DNA of 7,932 nucleotides from positions 1-7,932 of the forward strand of contig CAMEZU010000075.1 in assembly GCA_945947925.1 (NCBI GenBank), written 5' to 3'. The notes under the pieces were generated by a model that made no database searches, was not told the origin of the DNA, and worked only from the letters and a program-made list of their open reading frames with translations. The DNA comes from an uncultured Verrucomicrobiota bacterium (GTDB lineage Bacteria; Verrucomicrobiota; Kiritimatiellia; RFP12; UBA1067). Shown piece by piece: positions 1 through 6,296 of the stretch. Each line of letters begins with the position of its first letter. Positions within the stretch are counted from its first letter, which is position 1. Made by a program: the position numbers and the translations under genes.

Positions 1-39
1 CTGCAAATGGTGCCGGGACCGGAAGACGGCCAGGTCAAC

Positions 40-96
40 ATTCCAAATGGAACGGGAGGATGCGACGAAGGAGCGTCCACCCGCTCCATTTGGAAT
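40..96. repeat. Long inverted repeat / hairpin with CAAATGG-type palindromic arms
   Basis: Bases 40-56 and 80-96 are inverted copies matching at 16 of 17 positions (only 52/84 fails to pair). The 23-base loop contains a further 4-base stem (64-67 with 74-77). Each arm is itself close to a dyad of form TTCCA-N2-TGGAA: the left arm at 41-52 is perfect and the right arm reads CTCCATTTGGAA at 84-95. A third related heptamer, CAAATGG, lies at 4-10. No T-run follows the right arm, so a classical intrinsic terminator is not supported. It could be a pair of regulator-binding sites upstream of the promoter, a dispersed palindromic repeat, or a transcript-end hairpin of an unseen gene to the left. Confidence 0.75.
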
Positions 97-118
97 CTCT
101 GTGACCGAGTACTTCCGC

Positions 119-147
119 TTCACAAAACCTCACGACTGTGCTATACT
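119..147 (+). promoter_or_regulatory. Predicted sigma70-type promoter of the secretion operon
   Basis: A TTCACA hexamer at 119-124 (five of six matches to the -35 consensus) is followed by a 17-base spacer. TATACT at 142-147 (five of six matches to the -10 consensus) is preceded by TGC, which fits an extended -10. The predicted start of transcription is near base 154, giving a leader of about 60 bases before the GspF-like gene. The surrounding ~45 bases are more AT-rich than the coding DNA. No other convincing promoter is seen between the downstream genes, so this one probably drives the whole operon. The call rests on consensus matching alone. Confidence 0.6.
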
Positions 148-170
148 TGTTACAAACTAGAAGGCTTGGG

Positions 171-195
171 TCGTCGGCGGTTTTTCGTCGGCGGT
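171..195. repeat. Short 11-base direct repeat in the 5' leader
   Basis: TCGTCGGCGGT occurs at 171-181 and again at 185-195, separated by three bases, inside the predicted untranslated leader just before the GspF-like gene. It may be a slippage product or part of a leader structure. No function can be read from it. Confidence 0.6.
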
Positions 196-212
196 CCTCG
201 AGTGGATGACAT

Positions 213-1550
213 ATGGCGACATTTCAGTATATTGCGAAGGATGCCGAGGGCAACGAGACCCGCGGTACCGTAGAGGCGGGCGACCGCAACTCGGCCATTG
301 CCACCGTGCGTGCGCAGGGGCTGTTCCCGACGGCGATCGGCGAAGTCCGTTCGTCCGCGCCGGCCCAGCCGGCAGCGGCGCCGAAGAAGAACGCGCGCAG
401 GGGCCGGGCCCCGGCGGCGCCGGAGGGCGGCGAGAAGAAGAAGGGCAAGGGCCTCAACATGGAGATCAAGATCACCCTGCCGAAGTTCCTGCGCGGCAAG
501 GTGAAGACGAAGATCCTGACGCAGTTCACGCGCCAGCTCGCGACCCTCGTGAACGCCGGTCTTCCGCTCATGCGCGGCATCGACGTCCTGAAGCGTCAGA
601 TGAAGGATCCGCAGATGCTCGAGGCCCTGGACGGCATTTCGGAGAACATCGCCGCGGGCGGCACCTTCTCGGAGGCGCTGACGCAGTTTCCGAAGATCTT
701 CGACAACCTCTACATCAACATGGTGAAGGCCGGTGAGGCGGGCGGCGTGCTGGAAGTCGTCCTCGGCCGTCTCGCCGAGTTCGCGGAGAAGTCCGAGAAG
801 ATCAAGAACAAGGTGAAGGGCGCGATGATCTACCCGATCGTCGTCCTCATGGCCGCGGTCGGCATCACGGGCTTCCTCCTGGTGACGGTCATTCCGAAGT
901 TCAAGCAGGTGTTCGCCGACATGATGGGCGGCGCGGAGCTGCCGGCCATCACGCAGTTCGTCATCGACGCGTCCGAGTACGTGCAGCACAACGGCCTCGT
1001 CGTGGTGGCGGCGGTGGCGGCGATCGTCCTGGCGAAGAAGCTGATCGGCAAGACGGAGAAGGGCGCTTACCTCTTCGACGTGATGGCGCTGAAGATGCCG
1101 GTGACGGGTACGCTCGTGCAGCGTACGGCGGTCTCGCGCCTGACGCGCACGCTCGGCACGCTGCTGTCCTCGGGCGTGCCGATCCTGCAGTCGCTCGTGA
1201 TCGTGCGTGACACGACGGGCAACCGGGTTGTCTCGAACGCCATCCAGAACGTGCATGACGCGGTGAAGGAAGGCGAAGGCATGACGGGCCCGCTGTCGCA
1301 GTGCTGGGTGTTCCCGCCGATGGTCGTCTCGATGGTCGAGGTCGGCGAGGAGACGGGTGCGCTCGCCGACATGCTGACGCGCGTGGCGAACACGTACGAC
1401 GACGAGGTCGACAACGCGGTGGCGGGCATGACGGCCGCAATCGAGCCGGCGCTCATCATCGTGCTCGCGGTCGTGGTCGGCACGATCGTTGTCGCGATGT
1501 TCCTCCCGATGATCAAGATCATCTCCTCCGTCTCCGGCGGAGCCTCCTGA
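213..1550 (+). CDS. gspF: Type II secretion / type IV pilus inner-membrane platform protein, GspF/PilC family
   Basis: This 445-residue protein is the polytopic platform that couples the cytoplasmic assembly ATPase to pseudopilin addition in the inner membrane. The N-terminal region (about 3-42) has the family pattern ending GLFPTAI. Two homologous F domains follow, about 103-228 and 305-432. Each carries the paired signature, seen as VKAGEAGGVLEVVLGRLAEF then AMIYP at 171-208, and as VEVGEETGALADML then AAIEP at 375-412. Membrane spans are expected near 207-228, 260-276 and 411-433. Length is slightly above the usual ~400. The excess lies in a basic, Ala/Pro-rich linker at 48-80 between the N-terminal region and the first domain. 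The ATG at 213 gives the complete N-terminal family motif, although its ribosome-binding site is weak (GTGGA, 203-206 area). It ends in tandem in-frame stops, TGA TAA. No gspE lies directly upstream, unlike classical clusters. Its place as first gene in the operon fits a dedicated platform for the pilins that follow. Confidence 0.95.
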   Translation: MATFQYIAKDAEGNETRGTVEAGDRNSAIATVRAQGLFPTAIGEVRSSAPAQPAAAPKKNARRGRAPAAPEGGEKKKGKGLNMEIKITLPKFLRGKVKTKILTQFTRQLATLVNAGLPLMRGIDVLKRQMKDPQMLEALDGISENIAAGGTFSEALTQFPKIFDNLYINMVKAGEAGGVLEVVLGRLAEFAEKSEKIKNKVKGAMIYPIVVLMAAVGITGFLLVTVIPKFKQVFADMMGGAELPAITQFVIDASEYVQHNGLVVVAAVAAIVLAKKLIGKTEKGAYLFDVMALKMPVTGTLVQRTAVSRLTRTLGTLLSSGVPILQSLVIVRDTTGNRVVSNAIQNVHDAVKEGEGMTGPLSQCWVFPPMVVSMVEVGEETGALADMLTRVANTYDDEVDNAVAGMTAAIEPALIIVLAVVVGTIVVAMFLPMIKIISSVSGGAS

Positions 1551-1558
1551 TAAAACCC

Positions 1559-2764
1559 ATGAAACGCGCCTTCACACTGATCGAGCTGCTGATTGTGATC
1601 GCCGTCCTGGTGATCCTGATGGGCCTGATGTTCCGTCTTTCCTCGGTCGGCTCGGATTCCCAGCGGCGGACCGAGACGGTCATGCGCATGCAGCGTCTCG
1701 AGAACTGCCTCTCGGGCTATTACGCGGCGTTCGGCAACTATCCGCCGGTCCGCGTCCACGGTACGCGCGACATCTACGAGAAGGTCGGCGGCCATGGCAT
1801 CCAGACGGGCCAGAAAGGGAGCAAGGACGCGCTCTGGGGCTGGACGAACATCGGCGAGCAGAACGAGCGCGACGCCTGGCGTCAGGTCCAGGCGGCCTGC
1901 CGTTCGCAGCCGCTTGACTGCCGCTATCCGTACCCGCAGGGCATGTCGGACGTCGTGGACGCGGTCGCGGCCGAGATGAAGGCTCGCGCGGAATCGGGCG
2001 ACGACGCCTACAAGGCGTACTTCGAGGATCCGAACGTGCGCGCGCGACTCGCGGCTGGCTTCGACGACGGCGTCACGCGCAACCCCGGCCGCTACGGTTC
2101 GAAGAAGAAGAAGGACGACTGGCGCGAGATCCAGCTGTTCAAGTTCGGCCTGATGAGCTATCTCCTGCCGCGCTACATGATCATGATGAACGGCCAGGAC
2201 GTGTTCTTCCGCGAATACGCGCAGTGGACGTCCAACAACGAGCTGCCAAGCAATCCCTTCACGGGCCAGAACTACAAGCTCAACGGCGGCTGGGCGGCGC
2301 TCCGGAGCGACGCGACGAGCGAGAGCCAGAGCGACCTCGCCCGCGTTGCGAACATCCCGTCGCAGGCGGTCTGCGCGCGGTGGGTGGCGAACTTGGAGGG
2401 CATCTGCCAGGCGAACCACGACTACACGCTCTTCGGCGTCGACATCCGCGACCACAAGGCCGGGAGCGAGCTGACGCCCGCGAACATCAACATCGAGATC
2501 TTCGCGCCGGGTTCGGCTCAGTCCAGTTCGACCGCGAGCCAGTACGTCCTTGACGGCATCACGGTCCGCGACGGCTGGGGGCAGGACTTCTACTACTACT
2601 CCCCCGAACCGTACCAGACCTATACGCTGTGGAGCGCGGGACCGAACGGCCGCACCTTCCCGCCGTGGGTGGACCGCAGCGAGAAGAACAAGGACATGTC
2701 CTCGAAGGCGAACGAGTGCATCTCGAAGTGGGTTGCGGACGACATCATCCACCTGAGCAACTGA
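1559..2764 (+). CDS. Large GspG-like pseudopilin with prepilin N-terminal methylation signal
   Basis: This 401-residue protein starts with a type III signal: a short basic leader MKRA, then FTLIE with Glu5, and a hydrophobic helix to about residue 27. The usual major-pseudopilin pattern follows, an amphipathic helix and then GYYAAFGNYPP at 53-63. The far C-terminal part has a GspG-type signature: DGWGQDFYYYSP at 338-349, then TYTLWSAGPNG at 354-364, matching the family's DPWG...Y...SLGADG loop. About 275 residues separate these two halves, whereas family members are usually ~140-160 residues in total. The insert has a basic KKKK patch (182-185) and several Cys (114, 121, 272, 283). I chose ATG 1559 because it places the signal at the N terminus; the same frame is open further upstream, but that DNA is gspF. 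The gene begins 8 bases after gspF stops. A candidate GGAG lies rather far upstream (1539-1542), so translation may depend on coupling. It is probably a filament or specialised minor subunit, but which is not decidable here. Confidence 0.88.
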   Translation: MKRAFTLIELLIVIAVLVILMGLMFRLSSVGSDSQRRTETVMRMQRLENCLSGYYAAFGNYPPVRVHGTRDIYEKVGGHGIQTGQKGSKDALWGWTNIGEQNERDAWRQVQAACRSQPLDCRYPYPQGMSDVVDAVAAEMKARAESGDDAYKAYFEDPNVRARLAAGFDDGVTRNPGRYGSKKKKDDWREIQLFKFGLMSYLLPRYMIMMNGQDVFFREYAQWTSNNELPSNPFTGQNYKLNGGWAALRSDATSESQSDLARVANIPSQAVCARWVANLEGICQANHDYTLFGVDIRDHKAGSELTPANINIEIFAPGSAQSSSTASQYVLDGITVRDGWGQDFYYYSPEPYQTYTLWSAGPNGRTFPPWVDRSEKNKDMSSKANECISKWVADDIIHLSN

Positions 2765-2778
2765 GAAAGGTCCCTTCT

Positions 2779-3381
2779 ATGAAGAAAGCGTTTACCCTTG
2801 TCGAACTGCTGGTGGTGATCGGCATCATCGCGATTCTGATGGCCGTCCTGATGGTGGCGTTCCGCAACGCGCCGGAGAAGGCGCTGATGCAGAACTGCCA
2901 CGAGCTCGTGAAGCAAACGGAGGTCGCCCTGACGCAGGTCTACGACGACCACGGCGCCTGGCCGCAGGTGCTGCGGGCGAACAGCGGCAAGGCGAAGGGC
3001 CTTGACGAGACGGCCGCCTATCCGCTGCGCGACAAGATGTCGCTGTCGGCGGACACGGGCACGAAGCGCCTGAAGGGCAACGACCGCTTCGGCATCGTGA
3101 CGACCTGGGCGGCACGCGTCATCAAGGACCAGGGAAGCTCCTGCAACGAGAATACGGTCGTCAGCAGCGTCGGGGGCACGATCGCCGACCACCGCCTGCG
3201 CTACGCGCTCTCGCTGGACGGGCATGGCACGGTGAAGGACGTGAACGTGGCGGGCACGGTCGAAGGCGTTCGCGACGGGCAGACGAAGGACGTGCGCGCG
3301 ATGGTGGCGGTGTGGTGCCGCGGGCCGAAGGGGCAGTTCCTCTCGAGCTGGACGGAAGGCCAGACCGAAAAGGTGAAGTGA
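2779..3381 (+). CDS. Prepilin-type pseudopilin (GspG-like N terminus), 200 aa
   Basis: The product has the leader MKKA, then FTLVE with Glu5, and a hydrophobic stretch to about residue 27, so it should be processed by a prepilin peptidase and inserted in the inner membrane. After the N-terminal helix comes DDHGAWPQV (56-64), the position where GspG-like proteins have an NGxYP turn. The rest does not contain a DPWG motif. Instead there is a segment DRFGIVTTWAARVIKDQG (102-119) and a possible metal-loop-like SLDGHGTVKDV (145-155), then VAVWCRGPKGQF (177-188). Cys occurs at 40, 122 and 180; the latter two could pair in the periplasmic head. The start at 2779 is supported by GAGAAAGG at 2763-2770, eight bases before the ATG, and by the signal. 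It sits 14 bases after the large G-like gene. Pilin family membership is secure; a specific Gsp letter is not. Confidence 0.87.
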   Translation: MKKAFTLVELLVVIGIIAILMAVLMVAFRNAPEKALMQNCHELVKQTEVALTQVYDDHGAWPQVLRANSGKAKGLDETAAYPLRDKMSLSADTGTKRLKGNDRFGIVTTWAARVIKDQGSSCNENTVVSSVGGTIADHRLRYALSLDGHGTVKDVNVAGTVEGVRDGQTKDVRAMVAVWCRGPKGQFLSSWTEGQTEKVK

Positions 3382-3382
3382 C

Positions 3383-3943
3383 ATGAAGAAAAAGGGATTT
3401 ACGCTTATCGAGCTCATGGCGGTCGTCGCGATCATCGGCGTCCTCCTCGGGCTCATCATGTCGGCGGCGGCCAACTCGATCAAGGTGGCGCGCAAGCAGA
3501 AGACGGCGACGATCTGCAAGGTCGTGACGCAGGGCATCCTCACGTACCGCGAGCAGAAGGACCAGTGGCCCGGCTCGTTCAATCCGAACAGCTCGAAGTC
3601 GAACAACGACGGCGTGAACAACCGGAACAACCCCGACCGCCTGCACCTCGAATCGAGCGAGATCCGAAGCATGATCAAGGACGTGGTCGAGGAGACGGTC
3701 CTGAAGGGCAATCCGATGATGGACGTCTCGGGCCTCTTCGTCTCGCGCTTCCCGGGCGAGGCGAACGGGCGCGACTACGGCCTCGACTTCCGCGACGCGG
3801 TGCACGGCACGAAGGAATCGCCGCAGAAGATGAAGATCGCCGAGATGTACTTCGGCTATCCCGAGGAGAACAACGGCTATTTCCGCCATCTCAAGATCGT
3901 CTACGCCAAGCCGGCGCAAAGCATGGAGGTAACCCAGCAGTGA
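3383..3943 (+). CDS. Prepilin-type pseudopilin, 186 aa, GspG/H-like
   Basis: The leader MKKKG precedes FTLIE (Glu5 present) and a hydrophobic helix to about residue 28, with Gly at the -1 cleavage position. The helix runs on through NSIKVARKQKTATICKVV and a TYREQKDQWPG turn (54-64) that resembles the YxxxxxxYP region of G-like pilins. A polar Asn/Ser-rich stretch (68-84) follows. The C-terminal half includes EMYFGYPEENNGYFRHLKIVYA (about 154-175) and has no DPWG or Asp-rich calcium loop. It contains a single Cys at 45. The ATG is one base after the preceding stop, with AAGGTG at 3370-3375 as the ribosome-binding site inside the end of the previous gene, so the two are probably translationally coupled. 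The pilin signal is clear, but its role in the fibre or tip is not. Confidence 0.87.
   Translation: MKKKGFTLIELMAVVAIIGVLLGLIMSAAANSIKVARKQKTATICKVVTQGILTYREQKDQWPGSFNPNSSKSNNDGVNNRNNPDRLHLESSEIRSMIKDVVEETVLKGNPMMDVSGLFVSRFPGEANGRDYGLDFRDAVHGTKESPQKMKIAEMYFGYPEENNGYFRHLKIVYAKPAQSMEVTQQ
3925..3929 (+). promoter_or_regulatory. Ribosome-binding site fixing a GTG start
   Basis: GGAGG at 3925-3929 lies ten bases before GTG 3940. Together with the pilin signal immediately after the GTG, it supports this codon as the start of the GspH-like gene. No in-frame ATG is near, and the frame stays open upstream only as an overlap with the preceding gene. Confidence 0.65.
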
Positions 3944-4782
3944 ACAGGAAAGCCTTCACCTTGCTCGAACTGCTCCTGGTCATGGCGATCATGGGCTTCA
4001 TGGGCACTGTCGCCGTCGGCGGCTACCGCGCGATGCGCCGCGGCATGGAAGAGCGCAGCGTGATGCAGAACGTGAACCAGTTCATCCGTTCCGCCTACCA
4101 GCGCGCGCAGATCGACCGGCAGCCGGTCGCGGTCTACTTCTGGAACGAGACGCTGCGCGAGGAGACGGGCGACGAGCCGATCCAGGTCGTCGGCAAGGCC
4201 GTCGCGGTGCGCCGGTCGGGCCGTCTCACGCAGGTCGACAACGACAAGCTCTACGACGAGTTCGGCGACCTCATGCCGGTGCGCGATTCCGACGGCAAGG
4301 TCGTGACGTCGTCGGCGAAGGACAGCGCGGGCATCTACCTCTACAAGCTCAACGGCGACGAGCAGAGCGGGCGGATGGAGCGTTCGACGGTCGCCGAGCA
4401 GCCGGTCCGCTTCGAGGCTGACGAACCGCTCGTCCTGGGCGGCATGGCGAAGTTCAGGGGCTGGGCCTGGACGTACAAGCCGGGCGGCCAGAACAGCGTC
4501 AACTGGAAGGTCGGCACGGCCTACGGGTTCGAGTTCGCGAACCTCCAGTTGCCGGCGAACTACCTGTTCGGCGCGTCGTATTCGAAGAGCGTCCGCCAGC
4601 CGGTCGAAGGCGAAAGCGACCTCCATTTCTCGGTGAGCGCCAACTCCGGCAGCGGAGCGACGCAGGGCATCGCCGGCAAGAGCACGATCGACGTCTACAG
4701 CCTGCGTCCCGGCGCGAGCGGCGCGCTCACCGCGCAGCGGGTCGCGACGTCCGAGAATCCCACCCAGCAACTGAACAACTGA
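3940..4782 (+). CDS. GspH-like minor pseudopilin
   Basis: This 280-residue protein begins at a GTG that overlaps the previous stop (GTGA). The leader MNRKA is followed by FTLLE with Glu5 and a hydrophobic helix to about residue 27. The post-helix segment FIRSAYQRAQIDRQPVAVYF (48-67) matches the GspH/FimT pattern, where an Arg/Ala-rich helix leads into a first beta strand through an R-x-P-V turn. In GspH the head is a beta sandwich. The remaining sequence here alternates in beta fashion, with YLYKLNG, GWAWTYKPGG and YGFEFANL. At 280 residues it is longer than typical GspH (~170-200), with extra sequence in the C-terminal half, which is Ser/Gly-rich around 231-248. It has no Cys. It precedes the I- and J-position genes, the usual H-I-J order, so a role in the fibre near the tip is likely. 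Confidence 0.86.
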   Translation: MNRKAFTLLELLLVMAIMGFMGTVAVGGYRAMRRGMEERSVMQNVNQFIRSAYQRAQIDRQPVAVYFWNETLREETGDEPIQVVGKAVAVRRSGRLTQVDNDKLYDEFGDLMPVRDSDGKVVTSSAKDSAGIYLYKLNGDEQSGRMERSTVAEQPVRFEADEPLVLGGMAKFRGWAWTYKPGGQNSVNWKVGTAYGFEFANLQLPANYLFGASYSKSVRQPVEGESDLHFSVSANSGSGATQGIAGKSTIDVYSLRPGASGALTAQRVATSENPTQQLNN

Positions 4783-4787
4783 CGGAC

Positions 4788-5342
4788 ATGAAGAAAGCCT
4801 TTACCCTCCTGGAAGTCAACCTCGCCATCATGATCATGGCGGGCGGCATCCTGTCGATCATCGGCCTCTATGGCCTCGGCTTCCGCGAATCGCGCCAGAG
4901 CCGCGAGGACGTGACGGCCACCACCTACGCCGACGCCGTGATGAGTCCGCTCGTGATGGCGCTTTCCTCGACGAACGTCACCTGGCAGGACTTCGACCGC
5001 ATCCGCAGCTCGCCCGGCGAGGAAGGCTGGGGCGCCTACCTCAACAGGTCAACGGGTCTTGTCGACCAGGATCCGCAGGGCAAGGCCCAGCAGGCCTGGC
5101 AGGCGGTGATGAGCGCGGTCGGCAGCAAGGCCAAGGTCAACACGAGCTGGCCGAATTCGGCGAAGTCCGGCATGAAGGCGGGGCTCGTCGTCCTGCGCGA
5201 GGAGGGGAGCGCCGTCGTGCGGCTCGGGTTCCGGGCGACGCGCGAGCCGGCGGAACTGCTGGCGGCGCCGCTTTTCTACACCGAAGTGCGTTTCCAGGGG
5301 CAGACCGACGTGCGGTCCGAATCGGAGGGCGGCGGGAAATGA
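4788..5342 (+). CDS. GspI/PilV-like minor pseudopilin
   Basis: This 184-residue protein has the leader MKKA, then FTLLE with Glu5 and a hydrophobic helix with Gly-Gly near its middle (19-20), a form common in GspI/PilV proteins, which typically read FTLLEVxxAxxI. The polar helix GFRESRQSRED follows, then TTYADAVMSPLVMAL. The C-terminal part looks like a beta sheet: AGLVVLREEG (131-140), VVRLGFRA (143-150) and APLFYTEVRFQG (160-171). It has no Cys, and the acidic/Gly-rich tail is short. It lies five bases after the GspH-like gene, with only a weak ribosome-binding site, and overlaps the next start by ATGA. Gene order and the N terminus favour GspI, which nucleates the tip complex with J and K. 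The head sequence alone does not prove this. Confidence 0.86.
   Translation: MKKAFTLLEVNLAIMIMAGGILSIIGLYGLGFRESRQSREDVTATTYADAVMSPLVMALSSTNVTWQDFDRIRSSPGEEGWGAYLNRSTGLVDQDPQGKAQQAWQAVMSAVGSKAKVNTSWPNSAKSGMKAGLVVLREEGSAVVRLGFRATREPAELLAAPLFYTEVRFQGQTDVRSESEGGGK
5324..5329 (+). promoter_or_regulatory. Ribosome-binding site favouring ATG 5339
   Basis: GGAGGG at 5324-5329 ends nine bases before ATG 5339, whereas the alternative ATG at 5348 has no purine-rich site at a suitable distance. This favours the upstream start even though the downstream one would give the shorter MKRG leader typical of the other pilins. Confidence 0.6.
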
Positions 5343-5848
5343 ACGTCATGAAAAGAGGCTTCACCATTCTCGAGCTGCTCGTCGCGAGCATGCTCCTCGG
5401 CATGCTCGTCACGATTCTGACGATGCTGTTCAACCAGTCATCGATCGCCTGGCGCACGGGCGTGGCGGGCGTCGCGGACCTGGACGAGGTGCGCACGAAT
5501 GTCGCCGAGCTCCGCGACGAGGCGGACAACGCCTACGTCTGGAACAACCAGATCCACCGTCTCGTCGGCCTCTGGGACTCGAAGGGCCGCCTGCGCGAGC
5601 GCGCCTGGGACGCCTCCGACGTCGGGGGCGCCGACAGCCGCCAGAACCTGAAGGCGGCCTTCCTGCAGGCGCGCGGCGGCAACATCCGCGACAATTCCAA
5701 GCTGAGCGACTTCAAGGTGATTTCCGTCGGCAACGGCGATTCGGGCGGGTCGATCAAGACCTATACCATCAACGTGAAGAGCGCGGGTCCCGACCGCCAG
5801 TTCGACACCTATGACGATATCTGGAGCTTCCCCGATGAAATCAACTAA
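5339..5848 (+). CDS. GspJ-position pseudopilin with GspG-type C-terminal loop
   Basis: The 169-residue product has the leader MNVMKRG, then FTILE (Glu5) and a hydrophobic helix to about residue 31. Next comes an amphipathic region, AWRTGVAGVADLDEVRTNVAEL (38-59), of the kind seen in J-like proteins. Position after the I-like gene and before a K-like gene argues for the GspJ role. The extreme C terminus, however, reads SAGPDRQFDTYDDIWSF (148-164). It resembles the loop ending of GspG proteins, where Asp residues bind calcium. It has no Cys and is shorter than usual GspJ (~200). The start overlaps the previous stop (ATGA), and the gene's end overlaps the next gene by 14 bases. If ATG 5348 is used instead, the product is three residues shorter with an MKRG leader. 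Confidence 0.83.
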   Translation: MNVMKRGFTILELLVASMLLGMLVTILTMLFNQSSIAWRTGVAGVADLDEVRTNVAELRDEADNAYVWNNQIHRLVGLWDSKGRLRERAWDASDVGGADSRQNLKAAFLQARGGNIRDNSKLSDFKVISVGNGDSGGSIKTYTINVKSAGPDRQFDTYDDIWSFPDEIN

Positions 5849-6296
5849 AGGCTTTACGCTGGTCGAGATGCTGGTCGTCGTCGGCCTTCTCGCGTTGCTG
5901 ATGGCCGCGATGACCGTTTCGCTTGCGGGCGCGCAGAAGCGCGCCCAGATCGCGAAGGCCGAGAGCGAGGTCAAGGTCATCCACCAGGCGATTCTCGGCG
6001 CCGAGAACTACGATCGGAAGCACGAGCTTCCCGCGAAGACCGACCAGGACGTGACCGAGTCGTCGCTGAAGGAGGTCTTCGGCGAGACGACGGCCCAGTC
6101 GGGCGGCAAGGTGCCGACGATGCTGATGGCCAGCCTCAACGCGAGCGGCGAGATGAAGGATCCGTGGGGCACGACGTACAAGGTGTCGATCAAGCCCGGC
6201 GGCGCCAGCATCCGGTTTGCGAGCGGCACCGGGCAGCTTCAGTCCGGTTTCTATTTCCCCAACTACTACCGCCTTTCCGCGGAGGAGCGCCAATGA
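5835..6296 (+). CDS. Small GspG-like pseudopilin with DPWG motif
   Basis: At 153 residues this is the size of a classical major pseudopilin. The leader MKSTKG precedes FTLVE (Glu5) and a hydrophobic helix to about residue 30. A polar helix follows, AQKRAQIAKAESEVKVIHQAILG, then ENYDRKHELP (57-66), the GspG turn before the variable loop. MKDPWGTTYKVSI (107-119) is the hallmark DPWGxxY segment of GspG. The C terminus lacks the usual Asp-rich calcium loop and instead ends GFYFPNYYRLSAEER. It has no Cys. ATG 5835 lies inside the end of the preceding gene, with GGAG at 5823-5826 as ribosome-binding site. It could be the filament-forming subunit, but its position after J rather than after F is non-canonical, and the large gene at 1559 competes for the G role. 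Confidence 0.87.
   Translation: MKSTKGFTLVEMLVVVGLLALLMAAMTVSLAGAQKRAQIAKAESEVKVIHQAILGAENYDRKHELPAKTDQDVTESSLKEVFGETTAQSGGKVPTMLMASLNASGEMKDPWGTTYKVSIKPGGASIRFASGTGQLQSGFYFPNYYRLSAEERQ

Noticed and set aside
40..96. Hairpin as a rho-independent terminator
   Set aside because: The stem is strong, but the bases after it (CTCTGTG) contain no T-tract and the loop is long.
7..273. Possible 88-residue protein in the leader
   Set aside because: It has no ribosome-binding site or recognisable motif, and it overlaps the promoter, the hairpin and the start of gspF.
1531..1547. GC-rich small palindromes at the end of gspF as a terminator
   Set aside because: Stems are very short with tiny loops and no T-run, and the next gene starts 8 bases downstream. 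Termination here would split the operon.
1067..2752. Long minus-strand open frame (561 codons) opposite gspF and the large G-like gene
   Set aside because: It is His/Arg/Val-rich with no domain pattern and lies antisense to two proteins with clear family motifs. GC-rich codon bias commonly produces such frames.
2629..2778. N-terminal extension of the 200-residue pilin to an earlier ATG
   Set aside because: It would bury the prepilin signal ~50 residues inside the protein and overlap the preceding gene. ATG 2779 has its own ribosome-binding site. The same argument applies to upstream starts for the genes at 1559, 3940 and 5835.
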